From NCBI GenBank assembly GCA_937907555.1, contig CALEST010000024.1, positions 1-5,639 of the forward strand: a DNA stretch of 5,639 bases, in the 5' to 3' direction. Positions 1 through 4,695 of this stretch are shown here, piece by piece (within the stretch, counting starts at the first letter, position 1; each line of letters opens with the position of its first letter). Both the position numbers and the translations under genes were made by a program. This DNA is from an uncultured Sediminibacterium sp. GTDB taxonomy: Bacteria; Bacteroidota; Bacteroidia; Chitinophagales; Chitinophagaceae. The notes under the pieces were generated by a model that had not been told where the DNA came from, did no database searches, and saw only the letters and a program-made list of their open reading frames with translations.

Positions 1-78
1 TGCCAGTGTGTATTACAGCCAGGTACCGGTAAAGTCAGTGTTACCTTACCCGATCAGACGCAGTTTTTAGGAGAATAA
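1..78 (+). CDS. fdx: C-terminal end of an adrenodoxin-type [2Fe-2S] ferredoxin (5' partial)
   Basis: Reading frame 1 is open from the window edge to TAA at 76-78 and gives the last 25 residues of a protein. They begin Cys-Gln and carry a VTLPD motif ending at residue 18. From memory, this lines up without gaps with the end of adrenodoxin and ISC-type ferredoxins, where the fourth cluster-ligating cysteine sits in a CQ pair and the chain reaches a V-x-(V/L)-P-D strand 18 residues later. The first codon visible would therefore be that ligand cysteine. Such ferredoxins donate electrons to Fe-S cluster assembly on IscU. The neighbour iscX, 30 bp downstream, is the usual partner of fdx in ISC operons, and this context adds most of the confidence. 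The other three cysteines lie outside the window, so the family call rests on a short tail plus context. Confidence 0.65.
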   Translation, partial: CQCVLQPGTGKVSVTLPDQTQFLGE

Positions 79-108
79 AAATTTATTGAAGCATTTTAAA
101 GAAATCAT

Positions 109-348
109 ATGAGCCATTTTGAGCCACCCATTCACTGGAATGACCACGAAGATATAGCCATGAAATTGTACGAGCGTTTCGGAGACGATTTCACGGAAGC
201 AAAAATATACAGAATCCGTTTTACCGATTTATTGGAATGGATTCTGGAAATCCCTGGTTTTGAGGGAACCCGTGAGCAAAGCACGGAAGGTCATCTGGAA
301 ATGATTCAGAGTGCCTGGGTGTATGAATGGAGAGACAACCAAAAATAA
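109..348 (+). CDS. iscX: Fe-S cluster assembly protein IscX
   Basis: This 79-residue acidic protein matches the small IscX (YfhJ) family, which is about 66 residues in E. coli. Family landmarks are visible: the IHWND start (Trp10), the helix around LYERFGDDF (20-28), the RFTDLLEWI core (37-45), and a C-terminal helix with Trp70 ending in acidic and polar residues. IscX binds the cysteine desulfurase IscS and iron, and tunes the rate of cluster assembly in the cytoplasm; this is family knowledge. The chain is about ten residues longer than the E. coli protein, through a short N-terminal extension and an insertion (KIY) before RFTD. It starts at ATG 109 with no recognisable Shine-Dalgarno site, which is normal for Bacteroidota. 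It follows the probable ferredoxin end by 30 bp, and its 3' end overlaps the preferred start of kdsC. Confidence 0.88.
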   Translation: MSHFEPPIHWNDHEDIAMKLYERFGDDFTEAKIYRIRFTDLLEWILEIPGFEGTREQSTEGHLEMIQSAWVYEWRDNQK

Positions 349-865
349 GATATTGGAAAAGTTCAGTTTAATCAACACGTTTGTATTCGACGTTGACGGA
401 GTGTTAACCGATGGCACTTTATTGGTTATGCCTAACGGACTCATGGCACGCAGGATGAATATAAAAGACGGATATGCACTGCAGCTGGCTGTAAAAAAAG
501 GATACCGTGTGATTATTATTTCAGGAGGGCATTCTCCTGAAGTAATGGATCGGCTGAACAAACTAGGGGTAAAGGAAGTCTATATGCAAGTGACAGACAA
601 ATTATCCTTGTTACAAGAATTGATTGGAACCGCTGAAGAAAATCAACAGCAATGTCTGTACATGGGAGACGATATTCCCGATCTTCCCTGTATGCAATGG
701 GCGGGAGTTGCGGTTTGTCCGGCTGATGCAGTAACTGAAATAAAAACAGTGTCTTATTTTATTTCGGATAAATACGGAGGGACGGGCTGTGTGAGAGAAG
801 TGATTGAAAAAGTCATGAAACTAAGGAATGACTGGAACGAAGATTTTACACTCAGGGCCCAATAG
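323..865 (+). CDS. kdsC: 3-deoxy-D-manno-octulosonate 8-phosphate phosphatase (KdsC)
   Basis: This is a cytoplasmic HAD-family phosphatase without a cap domain, which works as a tetramer in the family. It removes phosphate from Kdo-8-phosphate to give free Kdo for the lipopolysaccharide inner core. Numbered from ATG 323 (180 residues), the HAD motifs are complete: nucleophile Asp23 and acid/base Asp25 in DVDGVLTDG (23-31), Ser67 in IIISGG (64-69), Lys93, and Asp116/Asp117 in YMGDDIPD (113-120). The KdsC-specific tail motif is YGGTGCVRE (151-159), close to the usual GGxGAVRE. Length is normal for the family (about 170-188). The start is uncertain. GTG 311 would add four residues. ATG 323 overlaps iscX by 26 bp. 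TTG 353 lies 4 bp after the iscX stop and would still keep every motif. I chose ATG 323 as the only ATG upstream of motif I. A neighbouring LPS gene set is not visible here. Confidence 0.92.
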   Translation: MNGETTKNKILEKFSLINTFVFDVDGVLTDGTLLVMPNGLMARRMNIKDGYALQLAVKKGYRVIIISGGHSPEVMDRLNKLGVKEVYMQVTDKLSLLQELIGTAEENQQQCLYMGDDIPDLPCMQWAGVAVCPADAVTEIKTVSYFISDKYGGTGCVREVIEKVMKLRNDWNEDFTLRAQ

Positions 866-887
866 GCACTAAAAAATAAGCTAGCTT

Positions 888-1823
888 TTGAAACTTATCG
901 CGGCATTCTTAAGATTAATCCGATGGCCCAATCTGGTTTTCATTGTTATTACACAGTGTTTATTTGAATGGGCTATTTATGGTCGCGTGTATCCTCCGAA
1001 CGGATCAGCTTTATTTTCAAATTCCTTTATACAATTGGTACTCGCTTCTGTTTTGATTGCTGCTGCAGGGTACATCATCAACGATTATTTCGATCAGAAT
1101 ATAGACCAGATTAACAAGCCGGAAAAAATGGTGGTGAATGTAATCATCAATCGGCGTTGGGTCATTTTCTGGCATATGACATTAAGCCTTGCTGGTTTGT
1201 TTTTTACAGCCCTGGCCTTGCCGATTCAGCAATACTGGCATCTGGTACTAGGTAATCTGGCAGCAATTTTATTGTTGTGGTTGTATTCCACCAATTTCAA
1301 AAAGCAGTTATTGATTGGAAATGTGCTTATTTCTTTATTAACAGCCTGGGTAATTATCATTTTATTTTTTGCCAAATACCCTTTGGTGATGCAGGAAATG
1401 CTGGGGCTGGATCATGCCAAAGTGAGGTTCTTTCGATTAACTGTTTTATATGCAGCATTTGCCTTTATCATTTCACTGGTTAGGGAAGTGGTAAAAGATA
1501 TGGAAGATGTAGAAGGCGACCAGAAATATGGTTGTAAAACCATGCCCATCGTCTGGGGAATTCGTGCCACCAAGGTATTTGTTGCCGTATGGCTGGTTGT
1601 ATTAATTGCAGCATTACTGATTTTGCAATTTTATGTATTGGGCCTGGGTTGGTGGCATAGTGCCTTATATTGTTTGTTATTTATTATAGTACCCCTTGTA
1701 GTAATTGCACAAAAGTTATACAAAGCGTATACACCAGAGGATTATCATCGTTTAAGTACCCTGATAAAATGGGTAATGTTCACCGGTATTCTTTCGATGG
1801 CATTCTTTCAATTTTATGAATAG
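888..1823 (+). CDS. UbiA-family membrane prenyltransferase
   Basis: This 311-residue polytopic inner-membrane protein belongs to the UbiA superfamily, which transfers a polyprenyl group from its diphosphate to an aromatic or glycerol-phosphate acceptor. Both Mg-diphosphate-binding aspartate motifs are present: NDYFDQNID at 65-73 (Asp66, Asp69, Asp73) and DMEDVEGD at 204-211 (Asp204, Asp207, Asp211). The YSTNFKKQLLIGN stretch (133-145) matches the conserved cytosolic loop. Hydrophobic segments lie near 13-31, 47-64, 92-112, 117-134, 142-162, 184-198, 229-254, 259-275 and 293-309. The start must be TTG 888: an in-frame TAG sits at 882-884, the family RWPN motif is already at 12-15, and the next ATG is codon 81. 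Bacteroidota homologues are often labelled geranylgeranylglycerol-phosphate geranylgeranyltransferase, but MenA-like or other acceptors cannot be excluded from sequence. It lies 22 bp after kdsC and 5 bp before maf. Confidence 0.88.
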   Translation: MKLIAAFLRLIRWPNLVFIVITQCLFEWAIYGRVYPPNGSALFSNSFIQLVLASVLIAAAGYIINDYFDQNIDQINKPEKMVVNVIINRRWVIFWHMTLSLAGLFFTALALPIQQYWHLVLGNLAAILLLWLYSTNFKKQLLIGNVLISLLTAWVIIILFFAKYPLVMQEMLGLDHAKVRFFRLTVLYAAFAFIISLVREVVKDMEDVEGDQKYGCKTMPIVWGIRATKVFVAVWLVVLIAALLILQFYVLGLGWWHSALYCLLFIIVPLVVIAQKLYKAYTPEDYHRLSTLIKWVMFTGILSMAFFQFYE

Positions 1824-1828
1824 TTAAC

Positions 1829-2410
1829 ATGCAAAGACCATTGATACTGGCTTCTCAAAGCCCAAGAAGAAAACAGTTGCTGGAATGGGCAGAAATTCAT
1901 TTCACAATAGAAGTTGTGGAAACAGACGAAAGCTTTTCCACCGAGATGGATCCTGCAGAAATTCCAATTCATATTGCCCGCGCAAAAGCGCTTGCTGTAA
2001 AAGAAAAACGGAGAACAGAAGGTCGTGACTTTGACACACCTGTTTACCTGGCCGCAGATACGGTGGTGGTATTAAACAATGAGATTATCAATAAGCCCAA
2101 AGACAGAGCCGATGCCATTGCCATGCTCTCCAGATTGTCTGGTCAGCAACATAGGGTTATTACCGGGGTAGTTATTTTAGATAAGGAGAAAGAAATTGCT
2201 TTTTCTGAAATTACCCAGGTGCAGTTTCATGCATTAACGCAGGTACAGATAGCGCATTATGTAGACCAGTATAAGCCTTATGATAAAGCAGGTGCTTATG
2301 CAATACAGGAATGGATTGGGGTGATTGGAATCGCCGCAATTAACGGAGACTTTTACAATGTGATGGGTTTGCCGGTAAGCAGGGTTGTGAAGGCGCTGCC
2401 TGTTTTGTAA
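1829..2410 (+). CDS. maf: Maf-family nucleoside triphosphate pyrophosphatase
   Basis: This 193-residue cytoplasmic Maf/HAM1-fold enzyme releases pyrophosphate from nucleotides. The family prevents incorporation of modified bases and has been linked to septum formation. Motifs run in the usual order: LASQSPRRKQLL (7-18, phosphate-binding loop), ETDES (31-35), the catalytic aspartate Asp77 in AADTVVVL (75-82), INKPKDRADA (87-96), LSGQQHRVITGV (103-114), DKAGAYAIQ (152-160) and NVMGLPVSRV (177-186). The two conserved Arg after SP and the KAGAYAIQ sequence are typical of the YhdE-type subgroup acting on dTTP and UTP, rather than the YceF-type m7GTP subgroup; that assignment is inference from motif memory. 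Length is normal. The ATG follows the prenyltransferase stop by 5 bp, which suggests translational coupling. It is the last gene of the left block and converges on the OsmC gene, 28 bp away. Confidence 0.93.
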   Translation: MQRPLILASQSPRRKQLLEWAEIHFTIEVVETDESFSTEMDPAEIPIHIARAKALAVKEKRRTEGRDFDTPVYLAADTVVVLNNEIINKPKDRADAIAMLSRLSGQQHRVITGVVILDKEKEIAFSEITQVQFHALTQVQIAHYVDQYKPYDKAGAYAIQEWIGVIGIAAINGDFYNVMGLPVSRVVKALPVL

Positions 2411-2420
2411 GCAGCAGCCT
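2391..2420 (+). terminator. Possible weak terminator hairpin at the end of maf
   Basis: AGGCGCTGC (2391-2399) can pair with GCAGCAGCCT (2411-2420) as a nine-pair stem with one bulged A (2416) and an 11-base loop that contains the maf stop codon. A pyrimidine-rich run with scattered T residues follows (2421-2440). The stem is G+C rich and lies exactly between two convergent genes, where a terminator is expected. There is no clean T tract, however, so this could be chance structure in the last maf codons. Confidence 0.35.
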
Positions 2421-2438
2421 CTCCCTTTTCCGTATCTT

Positions 2439-2849
2439 TTACCAGCTGAAAGTAAGTTCCAGTTCCAGATCGGGATGTAAAGACCGTTCTACCGGACAGG
2501 TTCTGGCAGTGTTTTCCAAAATGGTTTTTTCCTTATCGCTCAGGTTTTTTAAGGATTCAGGAAATTGAATATGTACAATGATTTTGCCAATTCGGCGAGG
2601 ATCCGGGTACATAACTTTGGTAACATCTGCCTTGGTTCCGTCCAGTACAATATTGTCCATGGTCTGGGCCTTGATACCCATGGTGGTTATCATACAGGAA
2701 GCCAGTGCAGTAGCCACTAAATCGGTAGGGGAAAACCTTTCCCCTTTTCCCTTGTTGTCGGTTGGAGCATCGGTTTCAATAGAAGAACCGCTTTGTAAAT
2801 GGGTGGCAGTGGTTCTTAAGTCGCTGGTATAAATAATTTGTGAAGTCAT
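2439..2849 (-). CDS. OsmC-family thiol peroxidase-like protein
   Basis: This 136-residue cytoplasmic protein belongs to the OsmC/Ohr superfamily, whose members reduce organic hydroperoxides with a pair of cysteines. Both are present: Cys52 in ALASCMITTMGI (48-59) and Cys118 in TCPVERSLHPD (117-127). The loop GERFSPTDLVATA (36-48) leads into the central helix. In Ohr and classical OsmC the residue after this proline is the catalytic-site Glu. Here it is Thr42, with Asp43 next to it, a pattern closer to the YhfA-like subgroup, so peroxidase activity and substrate are inference. Length is normal. It is the only - strand gene: it converges with maf and diverges from the exported-protein gene at 2889, so it has its own promoter in the 39-bp gap and is probably monocistronic. 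Confidence 0.9.
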   Translation of the reverse strand: MTSQIIYTSDLRTTATHLQSGSSIETDAPTDNKGKGERFSPTDLVATALASCMITTMGIKAQTMDNIVLDGTKADVTKVMYPDPRRIGKIIVHIQFPESLKNLSDKEKTILENTARTCPVERSLHPDLELELTFSW

Positions 2850-2888
2850 TGCATCAATTTTGCTTTAAATTTACATCTATCAAATTAA
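2850..2888. promoter_or_regulatory. Divergent promoter region between the OsmC gene and the exported-protein gene
   Basis: The 39 bp between the two outward-facing start codons is strongly A+T rich and must hold, or lie next to, the promoters of both genes unless these extend into the coding regions. Near-matches (7 of 8) to the Bacteroidota -7 element TAnnTTTG are CAATTTTG at 2855-2862 and TAAATTTA at 2866-2873 on the + strand, and TTAATTTG on the - strand (2881-2888). No convincing -33 partner at the usual distance was found, so exact promoter positions are not supported. Confidence 0.35.
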
Positions 2889-3719
2889 ATGGAAGTGAAG
2901 AAACTATTTTTCGTGATTTGTCTCTTGTCGGGAACTGGATTAATGGCACAGAAAAAACAACTTTCTGAAGCTGCTATGCAGCGTGCGCAAAAGAAAGAAG
3001 AAAGAAGAGAGAAAATAAACCAGTTAATTAAACAGGAAGAAGAAGGAGCATTGATATTCAACAAGCAGAATGCTTTCAGCTTCAATTTAAACACAGATGG
3101 CTGGGGGCTTAAGTTTGAAAAAGGAAAATATAAATCCATTACATCCACCAATCTCTGGTGGTTGGAATTTGGGGAAAGAAAGCATCCAAAAGAAGAGCGG
3201 ATACCTACCCTTTCTTCCTCTGGCGGTTTTATTTTAATTTCCAACTATATCTATGGAAAACAGAACAATTTCTATTATCTCAACCTTGGCTTAGGTCAAC
3301 AGAAATTATTAGGCGGTAAAGGAAATAAAAACGGAATTGCAGTCTCTGCCATTTATGGCGCCGGATTAAGTGCCGGTTTGTTAAAACCTTATTATCTGGA
3401 TGTTCAGAACTTTCAGACAGGAGAAAGAACACAGATTAAATATGATGGAACGAATGAAGCAACTTTTCTGGACCCCAATTCAATTTTGGGCAGAGGCGGA
3501 TTGTTCAAAGGGTTCAATGAAATTAAATTTGTGCCCGGCGCCCATGCCAAATTCGCCCTTCGTTTTGACTACGGCCGTTACAATGAATTGCTTTCTGCCA
3601 TTGATGTGGGTATCAATGCTTCCTATTATTCCCAGAAAATGCCAATTCTTTTGTTAAACCCGGAAAAGAACTTCTTCTTTAATGCTTACGCAGCATTTAC
3701 GTTCGGTAGAAGAAAGTAG
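2889..3719 (+). CDS. Exported protein of unknown function, probable outer-membrane beta-barrel
   Basis: I do not recognise a named family. This 276-residue protein begins with a clear Sec signal peptide: MEVKK, a hydrophobic core to Met19, then cleavage after Ala20 before Gln21, as is common in Bacteroidota. Residues 22-52 are highly charged, rich in Lys, Glu, Arg and Gln, and likely form an exposed helix or short coiled coil. The rest is dominated by alternating aromatic and polar stretches typical of barrel strands, for example FSFNLNTDGWGLKFEKG (63-79), FYYLNLGLGQQKLLGG (128-143), IAVSAIYGAGLSAGLL (150-165), KFALRFDYGRY (221-231), AIDVGINASYYS (237-248) and FFFNAYAAFTFG (262-273). Cys11 lies inside the signal core and is not a lipobox. 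The start is the first ATG after the divergent promoter gap. lipA follows 28 bp downstream but seems to have its own promoter, so the two need not be co-regulated. Confidence 0.75.
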   Translation: MEVKKLFFVICLLSGTGLMAQKKQLSEAAMQRAQKKEERREKINQLIKQEEEGALIFNKQNAFSFNLNTDGWGLKFEKGKYKSITSTNLWWLEFGERKHPKEERIPTLSSSGGFILISNYIYGKQNNFYYLNLGLGQQKLLGGKGNKNGIAVSAIYGAGLSAGLLKPYYLDVQNFQTGERTQIKYDGTNEATFLDPNSILGRGGLFKGFNEIKFVPGAHAKFALRFDYGRYNELLSAIDVGINASYYSQKMPILLLNPEKNFFFNAYAAFTFGRRK

Positions 3720-3720
3720 T

Positions 3721-3728
3721 TAATTTTG
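3721..3728 (+). promoter_or_regulatory. lipA: Candidate Bacteroidota -7 promoter element for lipA
   Basis: TAATTTTG is a perfect match to the Bacteroidota sigma -7 consensus TAnnTTTG. It lies in the 28-bp gap between the exported-protein gene and lipA, with its 3' end 19 bp upstream of the lipA ATG, leaving room for a short leader. The expected -33 TTTG-like element about 20 bp upstream is not clear: only TTTA (3695-3698) and TTCG (3702-3705) are nearby. The motif is short and A+T rich, so chance occurrence is possible. Confidence 0.42.
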
Positions 3729-3747
3729 TGCCCTAGAACTGAAGCGC

Positions 3748-4695
3748 ATGCAAGAATTACCTGTTGTACCCAAGATACCCCAAGATACTATTGTATCCAG
3801 CGATACCCCTTTAAAAAAGCCCAATTGGCTGAGAGTTAAATTGCCAATTGGTGAGAGTTATAAGCACGTGAGAGGTTTGGTGGATACCCATAAACTACAT
3901 ACAATCTGTGAAAGTGGCAATTGCCCCAATATGGGGGAGTGCTGGGGAGAAGGAACGGCTACTTTCATGATTCTGGGCAATATCTGTACAAGAAGTTGTG
4001 GGTTCTGTGCGGTGGCAACCGGAAGACCGCTTGCGGTTGATTTTGATGAACCCCAGCGAGTAGCAGAAGCCATTCACCTGATGAAAGTGAAGCATGCGGT
4101 TATTACCAGTGTAGACAGAGATGAGTTGAAGGACGGGGGCTCTATTATCTGGTACAATACCATTAAAGCGGTGAAAGCATTAAATCCGGAAACCACATTG
4201 GAAACCCTGATTCCCGATTTCAGAGGATTCAAGGATCAGATACAAAGAATCATTGATGCGGCACCTGAGGTAGTTAGTCACAATATGGAGACGGTGGAAA
4301 GAATTACCCGTCAGGTTAGAATTCAGGCCAAATACAGAAGAAGCCTGGAAGTATTGGAGACCTTGAAGAAAGGAGGCATGAGAACAAAGACCGGTATCAT
4401 GCTGGGACTGGGTGAAACCAAGGAAGAAGTGGTTCAGACCATGAAAGACCTGGTAGAAGTGGGTACTGATGTAATTACACTTGGACAGTATCTTCAGCCT
4501 ACCAAGAAACATTTACCTGTACAGCGCTTTGTTCATCCGGATGAATTTGCCGAACTACGCGAAATCGGATACACAATTGGTTTTGATTATGTGGAAAGTG
4601 GTCCGCTGGTTCGTTCTTCCTACCATAGTGAAAAACATGTGATTCCTGGATATGGCAAGAACAAATGGCTAACGGAAAAAGCCATTCATGCATAG
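3748..4695 (+). CDS. lipA: Lipoyl synthase (LipA)
   Basis: This 315-residue radical-SAM enzyme inserts two sulfur atoms into protein-bound octanoyl groups, making lipoyl cofactors for pyruvate and 2-oxoglutarate dehydrogenases and the glycine cleavage system. Both [4Fe-4S] sites are complete. The auxiliary (sacrificial) cluster motif CESGNCPNMGEC has Cys54, Cys59 and Cys65, and the radical-SAM motif CTRSCGFC has Cys80, Cys84 and Cys87. The terminal RSSYHSE motif (289-295) carries the serine that ligates the auxiliary cluster. VDRDELKDGG (122-131) and GIMLGLGET (216-224) are further family signatures. The first 24 residues, before KPNWLRVKLP, form a variable tail containing a 10-bp tandem DNA repeat. 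ATG 3748 is the first ATG after the upstream stop. The stop codon overlaps the start of the secreted glycosidase gene. No lipB is visible. As an Fe-S enzyme that consumes clusters it depends on assembly systems such as the one hinted at by fdx-iscX. Confidence 0.97.
   Translation: MQELPVVPKIPQDTIVSSDTPLKKPNWLRVKLPIGESYKHVRGLVDTHKLHTICESGNCPNMGECWGEGTATFMILGNICTRSCGFCAVATGRPLAVDFDEPQRVAEAIHLMKVKHAVITSVDRDELKDGGSIIWYNTIKAVKALNPETTLETLIPDFRGFKDQIQRIIDAAPEVVSHNMETVERITRQVRIQAKYRRSLEVLETLKKGGMRTKTGIMLGLGETKEEVVQTMKDLVEVGTDVITLGQYLQPTKKHLPVQRFVHPDEFAELREIGYTIGFDYVESGPLVRSSYHSEKHVIPGYGKNKWLTEKAIHA
3769..3788 (+). repeat. 10-bp perfect tandem repeat inside lipA
   Basis: CCCAAGATAC occurs twice head to tail (3769-3778 and 3779-3788). 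The unit is not a multiple of three, so the two copies are read in different frames (Pro-Lys-Ile, then Pro-Gln-Asp-Thr across the junction). It lies in the non-conserved N-terminal tail of LipA, where a slippage or duplication event would be tolerated. Confidence 0.8.
3821..3860 (+). repeat. Near-perfect direct repeat, one-base offset, inside lipA
   Basis: CCAATTGGCTGAGAGTTA (3821-3838) recurs as CCAATTGGTGAGAGTTA (3844-3860), identical except for one missing C, 23 bp apart start to start. The two copies are read in different frames, as part of PNWLRV and of LPIGESY, both conserved in LipA. Each begins with the palindrome CCAATTGG. The repeat is visible directly; no function is assigned and chance is likely, since both protein segments are under selection. 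Confidence 0.8.

Noticed and set aside
229..561. 110-codon open frame on the - strand across iscX and kdsC
   Set aside because: It is antisense to two well-supported genes with complete family motifs and has no recognisable protein features.
1277..1483. 68-codon + strand open frame inside the prenyltransferase gene
   Set aside because: It is a shifted frame of a gene with both catalytic motifs in the main frame; nothing supports separate expression.
2391..2440. A strong bidirectional terminator between the convergent genes
   Set aside because: Only one bulged stem was found, with no clean T tract in either direction, so it is listed only as a weak candidate for the + strand.
2578..2832. 84-codon open frame on the + strand opposite the OsmC gene
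   Set aside because: It is a mirror of the OsmC coding sequence, whose two cysteine motifs are intact on the - strand.
2885..3244. 119-codon open frame on the - strand opposite the exported-protein gene
   Set aside because: The + strand product has a clean signal peptide and strand pattern; the antisense product is a Ser/Cys/Phe-rich shadow.
4180..4512. 110-codon open frame on the - strand inside lipA
   Set aside because: It is antisense to conserved radical-SAM coding sequence and has no independent support.
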